Assembly: GCF_042643265.1 (NCBI RefSeq)
Contig: NZ_JBHRRZ010000015.1
Coordinates: 248,001-312,000, forward strand
Direction: 5' to 3'
Length of the DNA stretch: 64,000 nucleotides
From: Virgibacillus_O sediminis
Lineage (GTDB): Bacteria; Bacillota; Bacilli; Bacillales; Amphibacillaceae
Part shown: one piece after another, positions 1-7,898 of the stretch
Numbering within the stretch: position 1 is the stretch's first letter
Layout of the letters: the number at the start of each line of letters is the position of its first letter
Position numbers and translations under genes: made by a program
The notes under the pieces: model-generated
Database searches by the model: none
What the model was told of the DNA's origin: nothing
Seen by the model: the letters and a program-made list of their open reading frames with translations, nothing else

Positions 1-533
1 ACTGGCAGAGAATCAAAACATTTATGACAAACCATCTCCCTAGCCGTCTGCATCATAATACCAATGAAGTTATATGGCACTTGAAAAAAGCTCTGACAGG
101 ATATGTCAGAGCACAGTTAATCTTAATGCTGACCACTTTTCTGATTGTTTTTACAGGGTTGGCCATTTTGCAGGTAAAGCATTTTCTTACCATCTCGCTA
201 ATTGCTGTCGCACTTGATTTGCTTCCATATATTGGCACTGGAGTTATCTTCCTGCCATGGATTTTTTACCTATTTTTAACGGGAGAACATTCATTGACTG
301 TGGGCCTTTGCATGCTATATATGTTGATTATTATAGTACGGCAGGTCATAGAACCAAAGGTGCTTTCCGGAAGTATTGGGCTGAATCCTTTGGCCGCTTT
401 AATTGCACTCTTTGCAGGAATCAAATTATGGGGAGCAGCCGGCGTACTCATAGCCCCTCTTGCATTATTGATCGCCAGCGCCGTACACCAGGCTGGAATC
501 ACTCATAAGTTATGGTCTTTCATCAAAGGATAA
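1..533 (+). CDS. ytvI: AI-2E/YtvI family membrane protein, C-terminal part (5' end outside window)
   Basis: The reading frame is open from the window edge, so the gene begins upstream; about 177 residues of C-terminus are visible. It is strongly hydrophobic with about four membrane segments. The RQVIEPKV stretch followed by a glycine-rich NPLAALIALFAG-type helix is typical of the AI-2E transporter superfamily, whose full length is about 350 residues. In B. subtilis the member next to the pyk region is YtvI, described as a sporulation integral membrane protein. The stop codon lies one base from the stop of the convergent fxsA gene, and no clear terminator separates them. Family assignment is firm; the YtvI identity rests on gene order. 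Confidence 0.8.
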   Translation, partial: WQRIKTFMTNHLPSRLHHNTNEVIWHLKKALTGYVRAQLILMLTTFLIVFTGLAILQVKHFLTISLIAVALDLLPYIGTGVIFLPWIFYLFLTGEHSLTVGLCMLYMLIIIVRQVIEPKVLSGSIGLNPLAALIALFAGIKLWGAAGVLIAPLALLIASAVHQAGITHKLWSFIKG

Positions 534-534
534 A

Positions 535-924
535 TTACCATTTACGATAGATAATCGTACCCTTTCCAATCCTAGTGCGAAGATAATTTCTTATACGGTT
601 GCGGAACAAACCTCTGGTGAATGGAAGGACAAGCAGAAAGCCGAAGATATCTGTTATAAATCCAGGGGTCAGCAAAAAAATTGCGCCTGTGAAGATACAA
701 ATTCCATCAATTAAATATTCAGTTGGTGCCTGCCCGCTATTCAATGCCATTTGGGCTCTGTTCCATGTGTCTGCCCCTTGCTTTTTGGCAAGCGCCATGC
801 CCAGTATCCCCGTCAGGATAATTAAAAGAACAACCCACCAGGGGCCAATAAGGCCGCCTATCCATAAAAATACTCCTATTTCCATTGCGGAAGTGAGGAG
901 TAGAAGTATAATTAAGAAACGCAT
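535..924 (-). CDS. fxsA: FxsA family membrane protein
   Basis: The 129-residue protein has three to four hydrophobic segments at residues ~1-18, 22-45 and 72-98, and a basic C-terminal tail rich in arginine. This is the layout of FxsA (UPF0716); the E. coli member relieves phage T7 exclusion by F plasmids when overproduced, and the Bacillus role is not known. A strong AAAGGAGG site precedes the ATG. It is the last gene of the leftward accDA-pfkA-pyk cluster but is separated from pyk by a hairpin terminator, so it probably depends on read-through or its own promoter. Confidence 0.85.
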   Translation of the reverse strand: MRFLIILLLLTSAMEIGVFLWIGGLIGPWWVVLLIILTGILGMALAKKQGADTWNRAQMALNSGQAPTEYLIDGICIFTGAIFLLTPGFITDIFGFLLVLPFTRGLFRNRIRNYLRTRIGKGTIIYRKW

Positions 925-952
925 GTTTCTCCCTCCTTTCTCCTAGGATGCC

Positions 953-982
953 AAAAAAGAAGGGGCAAGCCCCTTCTTTTTA
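953..982 (-). terminator. Rho-independent terminator after pyk
   Basis: A stem of GAAGGGGC paired with GCCCCTTC has a two-base loop and is followed on the minus strand by a run of T. It lies a few bases beyond the pyk stop, and the flanking A/T tracts make it potentially bidirectional. Confidence 0.85.
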
Positions 983-990
983 AACAATCA

Positions 991-2751
991 CTATAATACG
1001 CTTGTATGGCCTTTGTATATATCGCCTTTTGTTCCGTCAACAGTGAGGTCCTGTCCATCTTTGATCAGATTAAAGACATCCTTGACACCGACAATAACGG
1101 GAATTCCAAGACTAAGACCAACTACAGCCGCATGGGAAGTAAGCCCAGCTTCCTCAGTGATAATACCTCCAGCTTTTTCCAAGGCTGGCATCATATCTCT
1201 TTCCGTTCCATAAGTGATCAGTATATCGCCTTCTTGGATATTATTGATGGCTTCATCGGCTGTTTTCGCAACTACAGCCTTCCCATAAACAGTGTTTCTT
1301 CCAATTCCTTGCCCTTTGGCAATCACGTCGCCGATTACGTGCACTTTCATAATATTGGTCGTACCGCTCTCACCGACCGGAACACCAGCTGTAATGATGA
1401 CACTGCTTCCGCGGTCGAATAATCCAGTAGTCAGTCCCCTGTCAATCGCTACATCCAGCATTTCATCTGTAGAGCTAGCTCTCTCGCCCTGTATGGAGTG
1501 AACTCCCCACACAAGAGACAACTGACGATTTACTGTTGCGGAATAAGTGACTGCAACAATCGGCACATGCGGACGGTATTTAGAAATCATACGTGCTGTA
1601 TGCCCACTCTCCGTAGGCGTTATAATCGCACTTACATTTAAATTCATCGCGGTATGAGTAACCGACTGGCTGATCGCATCGGTAATTGTCATATCAACAG
1701 ACTTTGAACGCTCATCAAGCAATGTCTTATGATCAATAGCCGATTCGGCTTTAAGAGCAATACTGCTCATAGTTTTTACAGACTCAACTGGATAATCCCC
1801 GGCTGCAGTCTCTCCGGAAAGCATAATAGCGTCAGTACCATCAAAGATTGCGTTGGCGACATCTGATGCTTCTGCTCTTGTCGGACGAGGGTTCCTCTGC
1901 ATAGAATCAAGCATCTGGGTTGCCGTAATGACAGGCTTGCCAACAGTATTGCACTTTTTGATCAATTGCTTCTGAACCAACGGTACATCTTCAGCCGGAA
2001 TCTCAACACCCAAGTCTCCTCGAGCAACCATAAGGCCGTTACTAACTTCCAAGATGGAATCAATGTTATCGACACCTTCTTGGTTTTCAATTTTCGGGAT
2101 GATGTTAATATGAGTTGCTTCATGATCTTCCAAAAGCGCTTGGATTTCCATTATATCAGATGGGCGGCGGACAAATGAGGCCGCTATGAAATCAACACCT
2201 TGCTCAATACCAAACTTGATATCCTCGGCATCCTTTTCAGTTATGCCGGGAAGGTTTACTGAAACATTCGGCACATTGACACCTTTTTTATTTTTAATGA
2301 GGCCGGAATTCTTAGCCAGTGTCTTTAGTTCCTGATTCTCTTTATCCACTTCAATGACTTCCAACTCGATTAAGCCATCATCCAGCAGAATGACTGAACC
2401 TTCATGCACATCATCGATCAGCCCGCTGTACGTAATAGAGAATCGCTCCTTGGTACCTTCCACTTCTTTCATACTTACATAAACTTCTGTCCCTTGGAGG
2501 ATTTGTGCCTGTCCATCCTTAAAATTTCCCGTACGGATTTCAGGGCCTTTTGTGTCGAGCAGAATAGCAACTGTTTTTCCTTTTCTCTCTGCCGCCTCGC
2601 GGATATTTTTGATTCTTGCTCCATGCTCTTCAAAATCCCCGTGGGAAAAGTTTAGACGTGCTACGTTCATACCCGCATCAATCAATTGTTCCAGCTTTTC
2701 AATTGATTCGGATGCAGGGCCGATTGTACAAACTATTTTAGTGTTCCTCAA
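991..2751 (-). CDS. pyk: Pyruvate kinase with C-terminal PEP-utilizer domain
   Basis: Converts phosphoenolpyruvate and ADP to pyruvate and ATP at the end of glycolysis in the cytoplasm. The 586-residue protein shows the catalytic lysine in PKIEN (residue ~220), the ARGDLGVE motif (~243-250) and the MLSGETAAG segment. Residues after ~475 form the extra C-terminal domain with a TSHAAV motif related to PEP-utilizing enzymes, which is typical of Bacillus/Geobacillus pyruvate kinases and absent from the ~470-residue E. coli type. The start is a TTG ten bases after AAGGAGG; there is no in-frame ATG close by. It lies 38 bases downstream of pfkA and is probably co-transcribed with it. Confidence 0.97.
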   Translation of the reverse strand: MRNTKIVCTIGPASESIEKLEQLIDAGMNVARLNFSHGDFEEHGARIKNIREAAERKGKTVAILLDTKGPEIRTGNFKDGQAQILQGTEVYVSMKEVEGTKERFSITYSGLIDDVHEGSVILLDDGLIELEVIEVDKENQELKTLAKNSGLIKNKKGVNVPNVSVNLPGITEKDAEDIKFGIEQGVDFIAASFVRRPSDIMEIQALLEDHEATHINIIPKIENQEGVDNIDSILEVSNGLMVARGDLGVEIPAEDVPLVQKQLIKKCNTVGKPVITATQMLDSMQRNPRPTRAEASDVANAIFDGTDAIMLSGETAAGDYPVESVKTMSSIALKAESAIDHKTLLDERSKSVDMTITDAISQSVTHTAMNLNVSAIITPTESGHTARMISKYRPHVPIVAVTYSATVNRQLSLVWGVHSIQGERASSTDEMLDVAIDRGLTTGLFDRGSSVIITAGVPVGESGTTNIMKVHVIGDVIAKGQGIGRNTVYGKAVVAKTADEAINNIQEGDILITYGTERDMMPALEKAGGIITEEAGLTSHAAVVGLSLGIPVIVGVKDVFNLIKDGQDLTVDGTKGDIYKGHTSVL

Positions 2752-2788
2752 TGTTATTGTTCCTCCTTAAAGTGCTCTCTGATGTTTG

Positions 2789-3748
2789 CTATATAGATAA
2801 TTCTTTTGACAAGTTGTACATTTTCAAGTCAACTATATGTTTCTCTGTAAGGATGTCATTGATATCATGATCCGTCAGCCTGTTACTCTGTATACCGACC
2901 ATTCTTCCTGCCTTTCCATCCAACAGCATTTCTACCGCATAACCTCCAAGACGGCTGGCCAGTACACGGTCGGCTGCTGTAGGGGTTCCACCACGCTGAA
3001 TATAACCTAGTACAGATACCCGTGTCTCCAGGCCGGTCGCTTCCTGTATACGTTCACCATATTCAAAACCGCTTCCGACCCCTTCAGCCACAATGATGAT
3101 ACTATGCTTTTTGCCACGCTCTTTCCCTCGATTAATCCTGTCGATGATATCTTGGAAATCCTCTTTCTCCTCAGGGATCAGAATACTTTCCGCTCCACCG
3201 GATAGACCGGCCCACAATGCAATGTCCCCAGCATCTCTTCCCATTACTTCAATTACCGTCGTCCTTTCATGGGAAGTGGCCGTGTCTCGGATTCTGTCGA
3301 CTGCTTCAATCACAGTATTCAGGGCAGTGTCAAATCCAATGGTAAAGTCGGTTCCCGGTATATCATTGTCAATGGTTCCCGGTATACCAATACATGGGTA
3401 ACCTTTCTCCGTAAGCTTCTGAGCCCCCCGGAAGCTGCCGTCGCCGCCAATAACAATTAATCCTTCTATTCCAAATTTATTTAACTGGTCAATGGCTTTC
3501 TGCTGCCCTTCATCCGATTTAAACTCTTCACTGCGGGAAGTAAGCAGTACGGTTCCGCCACGTTGGATAATGTCACCGACAGAACCTACATCCATTCGCT
3601 CTATATTTCCTTCGATGAGCCCTTGGTAGCCGTTCATAATGCCGAATACCTCTACATTATGATAGATCGCCTTTCTGACTACTGCACGGATTGCAGCATT
3701 CATGCCAGGGGCATCGCCGCCACTGGTTAAAATACCTATTTTTTTCAT
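2789..3748 (-). CDS. pfkA: ATP-dependent 6-phosphofructokinase
   Basis: Phosphorylates fructose 6-phosphate to the 1,6-bisphosphate, the committing step of glycolysis. The 319-residue protein is full length for the bacterial PfkA family. It shows the ATP-binding TSGGD near residue 9, GGDGS at ~101, the catalytic TIDND (Asp127) and the substrate-binding MGRDAGD. The start is the ATG at 3748, nine bases after a GAGGTG ribosome site; an upstream GTG at 3760 overlaps that site and was rejected. It is followed by pyk, and a plausible sigma-A promoter lies immediately upstream, so pfkA-pyk looks like a transcription unit separate from accDA. Confidence 0.97.
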   Translation of the reverse strand: MKKIGILTSGGDAPGMNAAIRAVVRKAIYHNVEVFGIMNGYQGLIEGNIERMDVGSVGDIIQRGGTVLLTSRSEEFKSDEGQQKAIDQLNKFGIEGLIVIGGDGSFRGAQKLTEKGYPCIGIPGTIDNDIPGTDFTIGFDTALNTVIEAVDRIRDTATSHERTTVIEVMGRDAGDIALWAGLSGGAESILIPEEKEDFQDIIDRINRGKERGKKHSIIIVAEGVGSGFEYGERIQEATGLETRVSVLGYIQRGGTPTAADRVLASRLGGYAVEMLLDGKAGRMVGIQSNRLTDHDINDILTEKHIVDLKMYNLSKELSI

Positions 3749-3795
3749 GTAAAGTGTCACCTCATGTCCAAAAAATTCGTACCTGTATACATCTC

Positions 3796-3824
3796 ACTAT
3801 ACCAAGATAATATTTACAGGTAAA
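3796..3824 (-). promoter_or_regulatory. Predicted sigma-A promoter for pfkA-pyk
   Basis: On the minus strand TTTACC (3819-3824) and TATAGT (3796-3801) are spaced by 17 bases. It lies between the accA terminator and pfkA, which supports a separate glycolytic operon. Confidence 0.5.
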
Positions 3825-3922
3825 AATAGCAAATAATTGCTTGCCTATCTGTTATTTTTCCACAATTCCCTTTTATGAAACAGGAGCATACAGAAGCAGG
3901 GCATGGACACAAGGCATACGGC

Positions 3923-3954
3923 CAAAAGAAAAGGGCTGATAGACTCAGCTCCTT
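3923..3954 (-). terminator. Terminator at the end of accA
   Basis: On the minus strand an AAGG-GCTGA stem pairs with TCAGC-CCTT around a five-base loop and runs into CTTTTCTTTT. The left arm overlaps the accA stop codon. Confidence 0.6.
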
Positions 3955-4927
3955 AGGATTTTACCGACTCCTCGTATACCTGGTAATCACCGATTTTCTT
4001 ATATTTTTCCCATCTTTTTTCAAGCAATTCCTCTTCCTCAAGGGCAGAAAGGGTCTGGATGGATTGCCCAATGACCTGGTCCATATATTCTGCTTGCATT
4101 TCCACATCACGATGTGCTCCGCCCTTCGGCTCAGGAATGATCCGGTCGATGACACCCAGCTCTTTCAGATCATAAGAGGTAATTTTCATGGACTCGGCAG
4201 CACGTTGAGCCTGTCCGGAATCTTTCCAGAGTAGCGCTGCTGCACCCTCCGGAGAAATGACAGAGTACGTGGAGTTCTCCAGCATATGTATTTGATCCCC
4301 GACTCCGAGGGCCAGTGCTCCGCCGCTCCCTCCTTCACCTATTACGATGCAGATTACCGGAACAGTCAGACCGGCCATTTCCATCAGATTACGGGCTATC
4401 GCCTCGCTCTGCCCTCGCTCTTCAGCAGCTTTACCAGGATAAGCACCTTTTGTATCAATAAAACAAATAATCGGACGGCCGAACTTCTCCGCCTGTTTCA
4501 TATGCCTTAAAGCTTTCCGGTAGCCTTCCGGGTGAGGCATGCCGAAGTTGCGCCTGATATTTTCCTTTGTGTCTTTCCCCCGCTGATGGCCAACGATGGT
4601 TACCGGAATATCTTTATAGAACGCCACACCGGCAACAATTGCTTCATCATCTCCATAATAACGGTCCCCATGAAATTCTATGAAATCAGTAAACAAACGT
4701 TCTACATAATCCAGGGTCGTCGGACGTTCCTGGTGTCTCGCCAGCTGTACCCGGTTCCACGGCTGTAAATTACCATAGATATCATCTTCCAATACCTGTA
4801 GCCGCTTTTCTAAAGTAGTTATTTCCTCGCTAAGGTCAATGTCACTTTCATTAGTGAACTTTTTTAACTCAGTTATCTTTTCTTTAAGATTAACAATTGG
4901 TTTTTCAAAATCGAGTATTTGCTTCAT
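3953..4927 (-). CDS. accA: Acetyl-CoA carboxylase carboxyltransferase subunit alpha
   Basis: Together with AccD it transfers the carboxyl group from biotin carrier protein to acetyl-CoA, giving malonyl-CoA for fatty acid synthesis. The 324-residue protein has the family's N-terminal helical region, the RGKD(T)KENI segment (~120-127), and the oxyanion-stabilising GEGGSGGALALG glycine motif at ~200. The ATG overlaps the accD stop in an ATGA arrangement, so the two subunits are translationally coupled, as expected for a fixed-ratio complex. The biotin carrier and biotin carboxylase genes are not in the window. Confidence 0.97.
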   Translation of the reverse strand: MKQILDFEKPIVNLKEKITELKKFTNESDIDLSEEITTLEKRLQVLEDDIYGNLQPWNRVQLARHQERPTTLDYVERLFTDFIEFHGDRYYGDDEAIVAGVAFYKDIPVTIVGHQRGKDTKENIRRNFGMPHPEGYRKALRHMKQAEKFGRPIICFIDTKGAYPGKAAEERGQSEAIARNLMEMAGLTVPVICIVIGEGGSGGALALGVGDQIHMLENSTYSVISPEGAAALLWKDSGQAQRAAESMKITSYDLKELGVIDRIIPEPKGGAHRDVEMQAEYMDQVIGQSIQTLSALEEEELLEKRWEKYKKIGDYQVYEESVKS

Positions 4928-5784
4928 GATTTCACCCCGCTTTTCTCATGAATTGCCAACAACGTCTTCAATAGACTTTTCATCTCATGCCGGGGCACCA
5001 CCTGATCCAGCTGTCCGTGTTTCAGTAGAAATTCTGCTGTTTGAAAATCATCGGGAAGCTTTTCTCGGATCGTCTGTTCTATAATCCTTCTGCCGGCAAA
5101 GCCAATCAATGCGCCTGGTTCAGCAAAGTTATAATCACCAAGAGAAGCGAAACTGGCTGAAACACCTCCTGTTGTAGGATGGGTCATAATGGAAATCATT
5201 AGTCCTCCCGAATCCGAAAATCGCTGGATGGCTACAGATGTTTTGGACATTTGCATGAGGCTTAATACTCCCTCTTGCATCCTCGCTCCACCCGAAGCAG
5301 TAAAAATGATAAAAGGAAGAGACTGCTTTCTTGCATTTTCAATGGCCCGGGCAATTTTCTCCCCAATCGCTGAGCCCATGCTTCCCATCCGAAAACTAGC
5401 GTCCATGATGGCAAAAGCAGTTGCTTGTCCATCAATAGAGCCTTTTCCGGTAACAACACCTTCATTCAGCCCGGTCTTCTTTCTATCTTTTTCCAGTTTC
5501 TCTTCGTATTCCGGAAAATTCAACGGATTGGTCGACGTCAAGTGTTGATCCCACTCTTCAACCGTTCCTTCATCAAATAAGGTGCCAATCCGTTCCCAAG
5601 CAGTCAGTTGATGATGAAAACCGCAATTAGGACACACATTCAAGTTCTTTTTCATTTCTTTACGGTAGAATATTTTATGGCATCCCTCACATTTTTGCAT
5701 TAAGCCTGGCGGGACATCCGTTTTAGCCTGCTCGCTTGGCATGGATGCATATTTTCTTTTCTTGCCAAAAAAATCCTTAAGCAA
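4924..5784 (-). CDS. accD: Acetyl-CoA carboxylase carboxyltransferase subunit beta
   Basis: Beta subunit of the carboxyltransferase, with a four-cysteine zinc ribbon (Cys32, Cys35, Cys51, Cys54) ahead of the crotonase-like fold; FTASGGARMQEG and the HPTTGGVSASFAS stretch mark the CoA-binding half. The start is taken as TTG at 5784, giving the family N-terminus LKDFFGKK, with AAAGGGGG eight to ten bases upstream; the longer frame to 5874 would add 30 residues without a ribosome site. At 286 residues it matches the usual length. It is translationally coupled to accA. A GntR-type regulator gene lies directly upstream and may control it. Confidence 0.95.
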   Translation of the reverse strand: MLKDFFGKKRKYASMPSEQAKTDVPPGLMQKCEGCHKIFYRKEMKKNLNVCPNCGFHHQLTAWERIGTLFDEGTVEEWDQHLTSTNPLNFPEYEEKLEKDRKKTGLNEGVVTGKGSIDGQATAFAIMDASFRMGSMGSAIGEKIARAIENARKQSLPFIIFTASGGARMQEGVLSLMQMSKTSVAIQRFSDSGGLMISIMTHPTTGGVSASFASLGDYNFAEPGALIGFAGRRIIEQTIREKLPDDFQTAEFLLKHGQLDQVVPRHEMKSLLKTLLAIHEKSGVKS

Positions 5785-5879
5785 GTTGTTGCCCCCTTTC
5801 TCCTCACTGGGTACATTGTATTCATCTATTATACTGTTTATCATATCAAAACGGTGTAAAATGCAGCCCAACAACCATT

Positions 5880-6509
5880 TTATTCCCGAACATATGATTT
5901 AGCCTGTTGCTCACATAGAACCTCTATTGCCTTATATTCTCCTTCGGCATACAATTGGGCCAGTTCCTTATAGAAAGTGTCCTCAAAGTAGAATTCACCA
6001 ATGGTGCCTGCGAATTCCTCCATCAGCCTCCAGACCTTCGCCAACAGCATATTATCCACTTGACGGAAAAGATATTCAAAGAAAGCTGCATGCTTCTCTT
6101 GCGGAGGCCTTCCGACATCTTCGATAATCCCTGCAAGGGCCTTTATCTCATCCATTGTTATATGGCTGAATGCAAGCTTCGCCGCTTCTTTTTCCAAAAT
6201 TTTCTTCGCTACAAGCAAATCATTTTTGGTATCGGACTCCTGCAAGATGAAAGAAGATAATATTTCAACTGTCTGAAATGGGCGGTATGTACTTAGATAT
6301 GTACCCTCCCCGTACCTCGTCTCAATAAGGCCGAGAAGTTCCATCGCCCGCAAGGCCTCCCGTACAGAAGACCTTCCAGCCTCCAACGTTTCCGACAGCT
6401 GGCGCTCTGATGGCAGCTTGTCTCCGGGTTTTAGGGCATTTGTTTCTATCAGTCTGCGAATTTCCTGCAAGACGCCTTGATATACCTTCTGTTTCGGCGA
6501 AATGGTCAC
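5880..6509 (-). CDS. FadR/GntR-family transcriptional regulator
   Basis: The 209-residue protein starts with a winged helix (residues ~10-75) carrying the GntR signature KPGDKLPSERQLSE...SSVREALRAME..GLIETRYGEGTY. The C-terminal part is helical like the FadR-type ligand domain (FCD), although somewhat shorter. It starts at GTG 6509 after AGGGAG. It sits between malic enzyme and accD, all on one strand, and lies 95 bases before the accD start. That position suggests control of accDA or of the neighbouring malic enzyme in response to an acyl-CoA or organic acid; this is inference, since the ligand cannot be read from sequence. Confidence 0.85.
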   Translation of the reverse strand: MTISPKQKVYQGVLQEIRRLIETNALKPGDKLPSERQLSETLEAGRSSVREALRAMELLGLIETRYGEGTYLSTYRPFQTVEILSSFILQESDTKNDLLVAKKILEKEAAKLAFSHITMDEIKALAGIIEDVGRPPQEKHAAFFEYLFRQVDNMLLAKVWRLMEEFAGTIGEFYFEDTFYKELAQLYAEGEYKAIEVLCEQQAKSYVRE

Positions 6510-6535
6510 TGTCGGAGCTCACTCCCTCTTACACA

Positions 6536-7774
6536 TTAATCTTCATCAATGCGTGTTAACTTCCTGGTTTTCTCAGCAATCTCTTCAGGGTCAGCGGAGA
6601 TTCTGGCAACTCCTGACTCCATCGCAGCTTTTGCAACTTCCGAGGCAACAATCGGTGCAACCCGTTCATCAAATGGCGCAGGTATGACGTAGTCCTCATG
6701 AAGGTCTTCTTCCGCAATCAGGGAGGCAATTGCATGGGCAGCGGCGACCTTCATCCGTTCATTGATTCTAGTTGCGCGTACATCGAGCGCCCCACGGAAA
6801 ATACCCGGGAATGCAAGCACATTATTCACCTGGTTCGGAAAATCGGAACGGCCAGTGCCAATCACCTTGGCTCCAGCTTCCTTTGCTTCTTCCGGCATGA
6901 TTTCTGGATCTGGGTTTGCCATGGCAAATATGATGGCATCATCACTCATTTTCTCAACCATGTCTTTACTGAGTGCTCCTCCAACGGATACACCTATAAA
7001 TACATCAGCGCCCTCCAGCATGTCTTCCAGGCTGCCTTCCTTCTTTGCTGTATTAGTAAATTTGGCGACGTTATCCTTAACCTCATTCATACCGTATGAA
7101 CGGCCTTCAAAGATAGCCCCTTTGGAATCGCACATGATCATCTCCCGGACACCGAAATTATATAACAGTTTGATGATAGCGATGCCTGCAGCACCCGCCC
7201 CATTGGCTACAACCTTGATGTCGGAAAATGATTTCCCTACAAGTTTCAAAGCATTGATCAGTCCGGCAACCGTCACAATGGCTGTGCCGTGCTGGTCATC
7301 ATGGAAGATAGGGATATTGGTCTCTTTCTTCAGGCGCTCTTCAATAAGGAAGCAGTTCGGCGCTGCTATATCCTCTAAATTCACCCCTCCGAAAGTCGGT
7401 TCCATCAGCTTGACAGTCTGTACAATCTCATCAACATTGTTCGTATCCAGGCAGATCGGAAATGAATCAACGCCTGCAAAACTTTTGAACAGGACAGATT
7501 TTCCTTCCATTACAGGAAGGGCAGCCTCTGGCCCTATGTTGCCAAGGCCAAGCACTGCAGAACCGTCACTCACTACAGCTACCATATTTCCCTTCATTGT
7601 ATAATCATATACAGTCTCTTTACGATCATGTATTTCCTTGCATGGCTCCGCGACTCCAGGTGAATATGCTAGACTCAGCTCTTCGGCATTTGTCACCTTC
7701 ACCTTTGATTCTGTTTTCAGCTTTCCTTGATTCACCCTGTGCATGTGCAGCGCTTCATCTTTTAAGCTTGCCAT
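6536..7774 (-). CDS. ytsJ: NADP-dependent malic enzyme (YtsJ type)
   Basis: Oxidatively decarboxylates malate to pyruvate with reduction of NADP, supplying NADPH and pyruvate. The 412-residue protein has the short bacterial malic enzyme architecture: an N-terminal malic domain with AYSPGVAEPC and the FHDDQHGTA motif, then a Rossmann domain with GAGAAGIAI near residue 190. The ATG at 7774 is preceded by GGAGC; the frame extends 26 codons further without a matching ribosome site. The position between dnaE and accDA is the same as that of ytsJ in B. subtilis. The GntR gene follows 26 bases after its stop. Confidence 0.95.
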   Translation of the reverse strand: MASLKDEALHMHRVNQGKLKTESKVKVTNAEELSLAYSPGVAEPCKEIHDRKETVYDYTMKGNMVAVVSDGSAVLGLGNIGPEAALPVMEGKSVLFKSFAGVDSFPICLDTNNVDEIVQTVKLMEPTFGGVNLEDIAAPNCFLIEERLKKETNIPIFHDDQHGTAIVTVAGLINALKLVGKSFSDIKVVANGAGAAGIAIIKLLYNFGVREMIMCDSKGAIFEGRSYGMNEVKDNVAKFTNTAKKEGSLEDMLEGADVFIGVSVGGALSKDMVEKMSDDAIIFAMANPDPEIMPEEAKEAGAKVIGTGRSDFPNQVNNVLAFPGIFRGALDVRATRINERMKVAAAHAIASLIAEEDLHEDYVIPAPFDERVAPIVASEVAKAAMESGVARISADPEEIAEKTRKLTRIDED

Positions 7775-7898
7775 ATCTATTGACCGCTCCTTTTCAACGA
7801 TTGGATTCCAATATGATATATTAGTATAATTCCACGTGGTCTGACCACCCATGATTCCTAATTATAACAGATGGTCATTGTCTGTAAAGCTAGGACAT

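Noticed and set aside
5812..5822. TACATTGTA dyad upstream of accD as GntR operator
   Set aside because: Four-base arms are too short to distinguish from chance in AT-rich DNA.
6762..7604. 280-codon rightward ORF opposite the malic enzyme gene
   Set aside because: It is the complementary shadow of a conserved enzyme, has Ser/Thr/Ile-rich non-protein-like composition and no ribosome site.
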